Shown here in pieces: positions 1 to 5,001 of a stretch of 7,628 nucleotides of DNA (positions are counted from its first letter, which is position 1; the number at the start of each line of letters is the position of its first letter). The notes under the pieces are model-generated. The model had not been told where the DNA came from, ran no database searches, and saw only the letters and a list, made by a program, of their open reading frames with translations. Source of the DNA: Spirochaetia bacterium (lineage in GTDB: Bacteria; Spirochaetota; Spirochaetia; Treponematales; Breznakiellaceae); assembly GCA_025997615.1 (NCBI GenBank), contig BNUV01000111.1:1-7628 (forward strand). Direction: 5' to 3'. The translations under genes and the position numbers were made by a program.

Positions 1-2
1 TT

Positions 3-539
3 ACCTATGCCGATTACAAAGACTGGAATCCCGATGAAACCGGGCGATATGAGCTTATCTACGGCGTGGCCTATGCCATGTCCGGGCCAAACTCATACCA
101 TCAGCTTATTCTTGGGGAATTATTCAGGCAGATTGCAACATTTCTTCAGGGCAAACCCTGCAAGGTATATCCTGCCCCCTTTGATGTGAGGCTTTTTTAT
201 GAAGAAGATGAAGACGACGATACGGTAGTCCAACCGGATATAACCATTATTTGCGATGAAAAAAAGCGGGGGAAAGAAGGTTGCCGGGGCGCTCCGGATT
301 TTGTAGCCGAGATTCTGTCTCCCTCAAACACGGCCAGTGAAATGACCCGCAAATTTGAACTCTACCGCAAGGCAGGAGTCCGCGAATATTGGGTGCTCGA
401 CCCGGAGTCAAAACTTCTTCAAACCCACCGTTTTGAAGGCGGGCAGATACTTACCCGTTTTTACCGGGCAAGCGATATTGCGCCGGTAGATATATTTAGC
501 GGCCTTGAAATAGCATTGGAAACGGTATTCGCCGAATGA
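3..539 (+). CDS. Uma2 family (DUF820) restriction-endonuclease-fold protein, 5' end cut by window
   Basis: The frame is open from the first bases, so the start lies outside the window; 178 residues are visible. An internal ATG at 66 falls inside a conserved segment (YELIYGVAYAMSGPN) and is not the real start. Uma2 landmarks appear in order: RYELIYG near the left edge, QPD with the aspartate codon at 237, GAPDFVAEILSPSN, then KFELYRKAGVREYWVLDPE. These match the PD-(D/E)XK nuclease core of the family; the likely metal ligands are the QPD Asp and the Glu of AEILS. Uma2 proteins are abundant in cyanobacteria and some spirochaetes, usually as solitary genes, and their cellular role is poorly known. 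The common 'ELIDG' reads ELIYG here. Base composition is more AT-rich than the genes after 1585. It is convergent with the small gene at 571. The family call is confident; nuclease activity is inferred only. Confidence 0.88.
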   Translation, partial: TYADYKDWNPDETGRYELIYGVAYAMSGPNSYHQLILGELFRQIATFLQGKPCKVYPAPFDVRLFYEEDEDDDTVVQPDITIICDEKKRGKEGCRGAPDFVAEILSPSNTASEMTRKFELYRKAGVREYWVLDPESKLLQTHRFEGGQILTRFYRASDIAPVDIFSGLEIALETVFAE

Positions 540-570
540 TGCCCATTACTCCCGTCAACAAATTGCTGGG

Positions 571-936
571 CTAAATCAGAATGATCCGCCGCACATCCAC
601 CGGGAAGACACCAAAGAGGCGGTCCAGGGAGGCGGAAACGCTGTAGGAGGTGCCGGCGGCCTGGTTGTAGGCCTTTACCACCGCCTCTTTTTCCCCGGCA
701 TCGCCGGAGTAGACCGCTGACGAGTAGGCCGCCCGGAAAAGACCCTTGTCCAGGAGCGCCGCCGTGGAGAGCGAGCCGTAACGCCGCCGGGCCTGGCTGT
801 CCACCACCGCGGCGGGGCCGTCGTAGCCTATGGTGAAGATAAAATCTTCCCGGGTCAAAACCCGTCGGGTTTTAACCTGCTTAGACTTGCTCAAAATGGT
901 CTTTCCCCATGCCGCAAAGGGGGCAGATCCAGTCAT
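571..936 (-). CDS. Conserved-looking small protein of unknown function downstream of rubredoxin (start uncertain)
   Basis: I do not recognise a named domain. The convincing part begins at [13 protein letters not shown] and runs to the C-terminus VRRIILI. It has strong GC-rich codon usage and no membrane segment or signal peptide, so it is probably a cytoplasmic protein of about 95 residues. The start is unclear. The ATG at 936 gives 121 aa with a fair ribosome site (AAGGA, 8-nt spacer), but it overlaps the rubredoxin gene by 56 nt in another frame, and the AAGGA and ATG fall in codons constrained by the rubredoxin DLPDDW motif. The N-terminal extension also looks unstructured. A TTG at 858 gives 95 aa without overlap, but has no clear ribosome site and lies inside the palindrome at 853-877. 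It is very likely cotranscribed with rubredoxin. Any redox link is only a guess from context. Confidence 0.68.
   Translation of the reverse strand: MTGSAPFAAWGKTILSKSKQVKTRRVLTREDFIFTIGYDGPAAVVDSQARRRYGSLSTAALLDKGLFRAAYSSAVYSGDAGEKEAVVKAYNQAAGTSYSVSASLDRLFGVFPVDVRRIILI
853..877. repeat. Near-perfect palindrome at the rubredoxin / small-gene junction
   Basis: The core AAAACCCG-T-CGGGTTTT (857-873) is a perfect inverted repeat. It extends outward by three more pairs past one mismatch, giving 25 nt with a single mismatch. It begins 3 nt beyond the rubredoxin stop codon on the minus strand. As RNA it could fold with a GAC or similar small loop, with an A-run before and a U-run inside the 3' arm. 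It therefore resembles a compact, possibly bidirectional terminator or attenuator, although no further U-tract follows. Because of the symmetry, both strands read VKTRRVLT in one frame. A dispersed palindromic repeat is an alternative explanation. Confidence 0.6.
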
Positions 937-1039
937 CGGGAAGATCCTTAAAAGCGGTTCCCGGCTTTATCCCCGCAGCCTCATCCCCCAAGGCAGGATC
1001 ATAGACATACCCGCAGGCATCGCACACATATTTTTCCAT
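881..1039 (-). CDS. Rubredoxin
   Basis: This is a 52-residue one-iron electron carrier of the cytoplasm. Two CxxC knuckles bind the iron: Cys6-x2-Cys9 in [12 protein letters not shown] and Cys39-x2-Cys42 in [16 protein letters not shown]. The classic [15 protein letters not shown] segment lies between them, so the protein is full length and all ligands are present. The ATG at 1039 is preferred over an upstream in-frame ATG at 1084 because MEKYVC is the usual rubredoxin N-terminus and AGAGGAG sits 5 nt before it. In anaerobes rubredoxin typically passes electrons to rubrerythrin or superoxide reductase for oxygen and peroxide defence. Neither partner is in this window, so its specific partner is not known. 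It is first in a two-gene unit with the small protein at 571, and divergent from the Xre regulator. Confidence 0.96.
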   Translation of the reverse strand: MEKYVCDACGYVYDPALGDEAAGIKPGTAFKDLPDDWICPLCGMGKDHFEQV

Positions 1040-1044
1040 AAATA

Positions 1045-1051
1045 CTCCTCT
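1045..1051 (-). promoter_or_regulatory. Ribosome binding site of rubredoxin
   Basis: On the minus strand AGAGGAG is followed by a 5-nt spacer (TATTT) and the ATG at 1039. This decides the start in favour of the 52-residue rubredoxin rather than the 67-residue reading from 1084. Confidence 0.8.
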
Positions 1052-1075
1052 TTCAAGTTTGGTTGAAAAAGCCGG

Positions 1076-1103
1076 ATTATTCAAGACGAGTGAAAAATCT
1101 TAA
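1076..1103 (-). promoter_or_regulatory. Possible sigma-70 promoter for rubredoxin
   Basis: Reading the minus strand, TTAAGA (1103-1098, four of six matches to TTGACA) and AATAAT (1081-1076, five of six matches to TATAAT) are separated by 16 nt. The predicted transcript start is near 1069, about 30 nt before the rubredoxin ATG, leaving room for its ribosome site. The surrounding DNA is AT-rich, so chance matches are easy; this is a weak call. Confidence 0.33.
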
Positions 1104-1146
1104 TGCCCCCTCCTGTTTTGCCCCTTAATCCTAAAAAAATTATCCA

Positions 1147-1174
1147 TTGGCTAATACATTTTATTCTGTATGCT
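1147..1174 (+). promoter_or_regulatory. Possible sigma-70 promoter for the Xre regulator
   Basis: TTGGCT (1147-1152) and TATGCT (1169-1174) each match four of six consensus bases, with a 16-nt spacer. Transcription would start near 1181, giving a leader of about 50 nt before the ATG at 1232. The intergenic stretch 1085-1231 is AT-rich and holds no convincing gene. Other weak -10-like matches exist (for example TATATT at 1208), so confidence is low. Confidence 0.28.
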
Positions 1175-1218
1175 TATTCCTTTATCAGCGATCTTAAAAA
1201 CATACTGTATATTCCCAT

Positions 1219-1223
1219 AAGGA
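1219..1223 (+). promoter_or_regulatory. Ribosome binding site of the Xre regulator
   Basis: AAGGA is followed by 8 nt and the ATG at 1232. It supports the 118-residue start over the long upstream reading from 1103, whose first 40 residues are translated AT-rich leader. An in-frame ATG at 1223 overlaps this site and is therefore less likely. Confidence 0.7.
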
Positions 1224-1231
1224 TGATCATA

Positions 1232-1588
1232 ATGGATGAACAGTATTTACGGTATATTTTGAGCTTCAACTTGAAAAAGTTCCGCCGTTTTCGCAAATTT
1301 TCCCAGGCGGAGCTGGCGGAAAAGCTCGATATATCCATTCCTTTTCTCAGTGATATTGAAAACGGGAAAAAGTGGATTTCGCCCCGGACACTGACAAAGA
1401 TGGCCGATGTTTTCGATATCGAAGCCTATGAGCTTCTGAAACCCGAAGAAACCCTGCCGGACAATCCGGTAAACATTATCGAGCAGTACACCGCCGATGC
1501 CTATACTTTGCTGGGACAAATTCTGGACGACCTTTACCAGCGCTACCGGACAAGGCTCACCGATCGGCCCAGAGCGACGGGCCCTTAG
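1232..1588 (+). CDS. Xre/Cro-C1-type helix-turn-helix transcriptional regulator
   Basis: The protein is 118 residues and small enough to be a simple DNA-binding repressor-type regulator. An HTH_3 domain spans roughly residues 14-70: NLKKFRRFRKFSQAELAEKL forms the first helices, then DISIPFLSDIENGKKW gives the turn and recognition helix, followed by SPRTLTKMADVFDIEAYELL. The remaining 45 or so residues are a charged, probably helical tail (QILDDLYQRYRTRL) that might mediate dimer contacts; no sensor domain is visible. The gene is divergent from rubredoxin across 192 bp, so regulation of that promoter or of itself is possible but unproven. Its stop (TAG, 1586-1588) overlaps the stop of the convergent TPR gene. 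AT-richer composition than its right-hand neighbours hints at a separate history. The family call is firm; the target is unknown. Confidence 0.92.
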   Translation: MDEQYLRYILSFNLKKFRRFRKFSQAELAEKLDISIPFLSDIENGKKWISPRTLTKMADVFDIEAYELLKPEETLPDNPVNIIEQYTADAYTLLGQILDDLYQRYRTRLTDRPRATGP

Positions 1589-3315
1589 TATCCGCCCAGC
1601 AGGGGGGCATATTCGGCTTCATACCGCTTGAGCAGGGGATTTTCCGGCGAGTAGGCCAGGGCCTGTTTCAAATAGTATACCGCCCGGCGTTCGTCTTTGC
1701 GGCGGTGGTAAATCTCAAAAAGGGCGATAAGGGCGTCGAGGTTCCGGGGATCTTCAAAAAGGCAGGACCGGAGATCGTTCATGGCCGCCTCCTCGCCGGT
1801 ACGTAAACGGCTGCGGAGGAAATAGTACCGGCCTTTCAGGCTCCCCCCGGCCAAACCCGCAAGACGGCTGTCTATCATGCGGCCGGCCTCGACCCGGCGG
1901 CCCGCATTAATCAGGGCGGAGATGTAGGCGGCGGTCCATTCGTTGTTGTCCGGCGATTTGGTGTAAAGCTCCTCGATGTAAGCCAGGGCGGCGGCGCTGT
2001 TTCCCAGACCCTGCTCCACGGTATAGGCCTGAAACAGATCCCGGAGCGAGCGCCGTTCCTCCAGAAGCCGTTCAGCGTAAACACGGCCCAGAGGCCAATC
2101 TTCCCGGCGTATGGCATCATCCAGGGCCAGGTTTATCACCGGCAGGGGGGGCTTCTCGGATTGATCCAGCAGGCTGCGCAGCAGATCCCGGCCCTGGTCC
2201 ATGTCTTCCGGGCGGGAGGAGTCCATCAACAAGCGGACGGCATAAATCAGGGCTTCGTCAGAGGGGGGAGAGGAGGAAGATCGCAGCATGGTGCGGATAA
2301 AACTGAGGGCCGCATCCCGGTTCCGGTTCCCTTCGAACTGAAGGCGGGCCCGGAGAAAAAGGTACAGGGGATTATGGGGATTAATCGCAGCGTATTGATC
2401 CAGCGGTCCCTGGGCCGGGAGAAACTGGCCCTGTTCCACCCAAATATGGGCCCGGATAAGGATAAGCTCCCCATCCCGGTTATCCCGGTTAAGGGCCATT
2501 GTTACCAGCGGTTCCGCCAAATCCCAATCCCGGTTGTGATAATAGGTCAGGGCCAACTGCCGCCTCACCGTAAGACTATCGGGATAGGTGTCGAAAACTT
2601 CCACCAGGAGGGCATGGGCCTCCTCTTTTCGGCCTGCGGTATCCAGGACCCGGGCCAAACCCAGGGCAGCGGGGTAACATTCCCGGGAACTTTCCCAGAC
2701 CCGGCGGTATTCCTCTGCGGCTTCTTCCATCGCGCCGGTCTGCTCCAGACAGAGGCCGAGGAGCCAGGACGCCAGGACGGAATCGCCATTTATCCGGCGG
2801 GCCTTTTGCAGATCCTCCAGCGCTCTCTGCAGCCGGTCGTTCCGGCCGCCCCCAATTAACGCCAGAGAAGGCAGAACATATTCCAGATAATCCCGGGAAG
2901 AGTCGGGCGGCTGGGTATAGACCCCCCGTTCCGCATCCTGCAGTATCCGGGTGTAGACATGGGTAGGCGGCGGATTTGCCACGGGCAAAGAGTTACGGGG
3001 AACAACGTACAATTTTTGCAGCAGGGTAACGTTGACGGCGGTCATAACCCGGCCAAATTCGGTGGAACCTAATTTTCGGGTACGGATAAGCTCCAGCCCC
3101 CGCCTGAGGGAAGACGCAAGGCCGCTTTCCGTCAAGAGCCTTATCTCCTCCTGACTGCCGCTCTGCCGGGGGCCGCCTTGCAGGGATGAACCCATGGACG
3201 GCAAAGGAGTTTCCCGGGGCGGCGGCCCGGAAACACAGGAGAAAAAAACCGGCAGGGCAATTAACAGGAAAGCGTGAGGCCCCGCACGGGTCCTACGCAG
3301 CTTCCCGGAGATCAC
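1585..3315 (-). CDS. TPR-repeat lipoprotein (576 aa)
   Basis: This is a predicted envelope lipoprotein. A basic N-terminus is followed by a hydrophobic stretch ending in LPVFFSC, with the modified cysteine at residue 27; the FFSC box is relaxed in the way spirochaetal lipoboxes often are. A Pro/Gly/Ser-rich linker follows. Helical TPR-type repeats occupy about residues 160-345 (for example SWLLGLCLEQTGAMEEAAEE and LALTYYHNRDWDLAEPL) and again 425-480 and 525-560 near the C-terminus. TPR arrays bind partner proteins, so a scaffold role is likely; no catalytic domain is seen. The start is GTG at 3315, giving a GTGA overlap (3312-3315) with the stop of the upstream membrane-protein gene and implying translational coupling. 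It converges on the Xre gene with overlapping stop codons and no visible terminator. The exact function is unknown. Confidence 0.88.
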   Translation of the reverse strand: MISGKLRRTRAGPHAFLLIALPVFFSCVSGPPPRETPLPSMGSSLQGGPRQSGSQEEIRLLTESGLASSLRRGLELIRTRKLGSTEFGRVMTAVNVTLLQKLYVVPRNSLPVANPPPTHVYTRILQDAERGVYTQPPDSSRDYLEYVLPSLALIGGGRNDRLQRALEDLQKARRINGDSVLASWLLGLCLEQTGAMEEAAEEYRRVWESSRECYPAALGLARVLDTAGRKEEAHALLVEVFDTYPDSLTVRRQLALTYYHNRDWDLAEPLVTMALNRDNRDGELILIRAHIWVEQGQFLPAQGPLDQYAAINPHNPLYLFLRARLQFEGNRNRDAALSFIRTMLRSSSSPPSDEALIYAVRLLMDSSRPEDMDQGRDLLRSLLDQSEKPPLPVINLALDDAIRREDWPLGRVYAERLLEERRSLRDLFQAYTVEQGLGNSAAALAYIEELYTKSPDNNEWTAAYISALINAGRRVEAGRMIDSRLAGLAGGSLKGRYYFLRSRLRTGEEAAMNDLRSCLFEDPRNLDALIALFEIYHRRKDERRAVYYLKQALAYSPENPLLKRYEAEYAPLLGGY

Positions 3316-3878
3316 GGCTTTTCGGCTCCGGAATCTTTTTTACCTCCAAGGGCGAGAAGGACCAGCATGAGGCCCGCCAAAACCACCAGCAGAGGCCACC
3401 AGCTCAGCATGAAATGGGAAAAAGAAAAGGGCACCATGCGGAAGGAAAAGACCATCAACATACAGCCCAAAACGACAAAGGCGATGCCGGGAACCAGGTA
3501 GCGGTTACGGAGAGCCCCATAGCGGCGCCACCCTGCGGGGATAAGGGCCAATCCCGAAAAAACCGAGATCAAGGGCCAGGCCTGGGAAATGACCACGGTG
3601 ATGATCCCCAGGGCGGCGAGAAAAAGGAACAGGCCCACTTGTAAAAAAAAGGCGGCAAAGAAAAGGTACAGGGAGCGTTTGTTAAGCTTTATCGCAAATA
3701 CGGCGCAGAGGCAGCCGATAATCACAAAGAAAAACGAGGTCAGCACCGACACCCGGGAGATGCCCGCGAGGCTCCCCAGCAGAAAAGCGCTGCCGAAAAA
3801 CATGAGAAAAAGGCCGATAATAAAGACAAGCCGGGCGGTGATACGGCGGGTCAGGGCATTGTAAAAGGCAAAGTGCAT
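3312..3878 (-). CDS. Six-transmembrane membrane protein of unknown function
   Basis: The 188-residue protein is almost entirely membrane-embedded. Hydrophobic segments lie at about 17-37, 44-64, 70-97, 100-116, 127-146 and 159-178, with short basic loops (KLNKR, GWRRYGALRNR) and a charged C-terminal tail. Segments 4 and 6 both begin with WPL and continue with a similar small-residue pattern, suggesting an internal repeat. They loosely resemble the short TM repeats of LiaI/LiaF-like or DUF5668-type proteins, which is a weak similarity only. No transporter or enzyme motif is visible. The ATG at 3878 has no ribosome site; instead a strong promoter places +1 on the ATG itself (see 3885-3913). The gene is coupled by a GTGA overlap to the TPR lipoprotein downstream, so the two probably work together in the envelope. 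Confidence 0.85.
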   Translation of the reverse strand: MHFAFYNALTRRITARLVFIIGLFLMFFGSAFLLGSLAGISRVSVLTSFFFVIIGCLCAVFAIKLNKRSLYLFFAAFFLQVGLFLFLAALGIITVVISQAWPLISVFSGLALIPAGWRRYGALRNRYLVPGIAFVVLGCMLMVFSFRMVPFSFSHFMLSWWPLLVVLAGLMLVLLALGGKKDSGAEKP

Positions 3879-3884
3879 AGGGTA

Positions 3885-3913
3885 AGTATATTAAAGATCG
3901 CTGCGCTTGCCAA
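3885..3913 (-). promoter_or_regulatory. Strong sigma-70-type promoter predicting a leaderless transcript
   Basis: On the minus strand TTGGCA (3913-3908, five of six) and TATACT (3890-3885, five of six) are separated by exactly 17 nt. The seventh base after the -10 hexamer is position 3878, the A of the membrane-protein ATG. No Shine-Dalgarno sequence lies between, so the mRNA would begin at or within a base or two of the start codon. This is the best promoter match I found in the window. It lies in the 58-bp divergent gap; its -35 ends 2 nt from the ribosome site of the opposite gene. Confidence 0.62.
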
Positions 3914-3915
3914 TG

Positions 3916-3924
3916 GGAAGGAGG
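3916..3924 (+). promoter_or_regulatory. Ribosome binding site of the divergent TPR lipoprotein
   Basis: GGAAGGAGG is the longest Shine-Dalgarno match seen in the window. It is 12 nt before the ATG at 3937, somewhat longer than usual, but it supports that start over the upstream in-frame TTG (3907) and ATG (3913), both of which lie before or within the site. A nearer ATG at 3926 is out of frame. Confidence 0.7.
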
Positions 3925-3936
3925 CATGATATTTTC

Positions 3937-5001
3937 ATGATGATGATAAGAAGTCTAGCCATTTTGCTCCTGGTCGTTCTTTCCGGCTGCGCGCTTGTAA
4001 AAAATGACGCGACGGCCTTTCGGCCCGATCCCTACTACATTACCGGCAGCAAAGAAAACCGGGAAACCCTGACCAGTCTTTTCGACCTTTTGGCCCGGGA
4101 AACAAACCCGGGGGAAGAGCAGTTTGCCGTGGTCAGGGAAATCACCAATACCTATATCCGCCTGGGGGAATACGGCAAGCTGGCCACCTTTTTGGGAACC
4201 CGGCTCAATCAAAACCCCGACGACCCCTACAATTCTTTTGCCCTTTTTACCATCGCCTATTGCTATATGCAGCAGGAGGCCTACCCCGCGGCGGCCCTCT
4301 ACTTTGATTTGCTCGTCAAAAATTACCCCGACCTGATCATACAGGGCCAGTCTATCCATTTGCTGTCCCTGAACCAGCTCATCACCATGGTGGATAAACC
4401 GGATCAGCGGGTGTGGTATTACCGGGAGCTGATCTCCCGTTTCACCGACGAGATCAATCCGGGGCTGGCCTATTTTATGCTGGCCCAGGCTTATGAACAG
4501 GTCGGTGAATGGAACGGCGCCATTCAGGCCTACACCCAATATCTGCCCTATGTGGGCCAGATAATCCCCGGCTTTCCCAATGCGGATACCTACGCCAAGC
4601 AGTTAGTGGATTTTAACAATTCGCCGAAAAACTGGAGTTTTGACAGTATAAATTCCCTGGTTCAGGCGATAAAAGCCGCCCTGGATGCGGGTTCAGGCAA
4701 TAAGCTCTGGCAGTACCGGGCCAAGGTAAATTTTTTCGCCCGGTCCTGGGAACAGGAAGCCGCCGATGATTCGGGGATAGCGGAATTCAACATCTCCAGT
4801 TTTATGCAGGGAAATAGAATTCATTATGCTGATAATCTGAGCGCGGGGTCCAACGCCAACGAGGCATATCTGCGGACCTGGGGCTGGTCACAGTACATTT
4901 CCACCTGGTATCTCTACTTTCGGAAGATCAATTTTCCGCCGGACCCGGAGATCCACGGCCGCTGGGAATGGGCCGGTGTTTATTACGGAGAAAAATTTTG
5001 A
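3937..5001 (+). CDS. TPR lipoprotein with an aromatic-rich C-terminal domain (354 aa)
   Basis: Three ATGs open the gene (MMMIRSL...). The signal sequence ends in a textbook lipobox, LSGC, with the lipidated cysteine at residue 18. TPR-like helical repeats follow at about 65-95, 98-131 and 175-204 (for example AYFMLAQAYEQVGEWNGAIQ), similar in spacing to TPR/BamD-type outer-membrane lipoproteins. From about residue 230 the repeats stop and a different domain begins, ending in an aromatic-rich stretch (TWGWSQYISTWYLYFRKINF, then GRWEWAGVYYGEKF) that looks beta-rich. I do not recognise this module. The gene is first of a run with a lytic transglycosylase (TTGA overlap at 4998-5001) and the FlgP-like protein, so it probably scaffolds cell-wall or envelope proteins in the periplasm. 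A BamD assignment is not supported, because BamD lacks this C-terminal domain. Confidence 0.87.
   Translation: MMMIRSLAILLLVVLSGCALVKNDATAFRPDPYYITGSKENRETLTSLFDLLARETNPGEEQFAVVREITNTYIRLGEYGKLATFLGTRLNQNPDDPYNSFALFTIAYCYMQQEAYPAAALYFDLLVKNYPDLIIQGQSIHLLSLNQLITMVDKPDQRVWYYRELISRFTDEINPGLAYFMLAQAYEQVGEWNGAIQAYTQYLPYVGQIIPGFPNADTYAKQLVDFNNSPKNWSFDSINSLVQAIKAALDAGSGNKLWQYRAKVNFFARSWEQEAADDSGIAEFNISSFMQGNRIHYADNLSAGSNANEAYLRTWGWSQYISTWYLYFRKINFPPDPEIHGRWEWAGVYYGEKF
4987..4990 (+). promoter_or_regulatory. Ribosome binding site deciding the TTG start of the transglycosylase
   Basis: GGAG sits 7 nt before the TTG at 4998. It lies inside the last codons of the upstream lipoprotein gene. Starting at this TTG yields a clean signal peptide, whereas the upstream in-frame ATG at 4968 would add ten residues (MGRCLLRRKI) and has no equally good site. 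Confidence 0.7.

Noticed and set aside
1040..1084. Rubredoxin starting at 1084 with 15 extra residues
   Set aside because: The ribosome site AGAGGAG lies inside the extension and rubredoxins normally begin just before the first CxxC motif.
1223..1230. ATGATCAT palindrome just before the Xre start codon as an operator
   Set aside because: An 8-bp perfect palindrome is common by chance and no second copy or longer symmetry is seen nearby.
1103..1231. N-terminal extension of the Xre regulator beginning at 1103
   Set aside because: These 43 codons come from AT-rich leader DNA, look like a random hydrophobic stretch, and AAGGA plus ATG at 1232 matches the usual start of the family.
2161..2859. 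Long plus-strand open frame (232 codons) opposite the TPR lipoprotein gene
   Set aside because: It lies wholly inside the 576-aa TPR gene on the other strand, has no recognisable domain, and its length is explained by GC-rich coding DNA on the opposite strand.
3186..3644. Plus-strand open frame of 152 codons spanning the membrane-protein/TPR junction
   Set aside because: The translation is a low-complexity Lys/Gln/Arg-rich sequence, as expected from reading the antisense of a hydrophobic protein.
3955..4539. Minus-strand open frame of 194 codons within the second TPR lipoprotein gene
   Set aside because: The real gene on the plus strand has a lipobox, a ribosome site and TPR motifs; the antisense frame has none.
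3937..5001. BamD (outer-membrane assembly lipoprotein) identity
   Set aside because: The lipobox and TPR repeats are compatible, but the protein is longer, the repeat spacing is irregular and the C-terminal aromatic domain is foreign to BamD.
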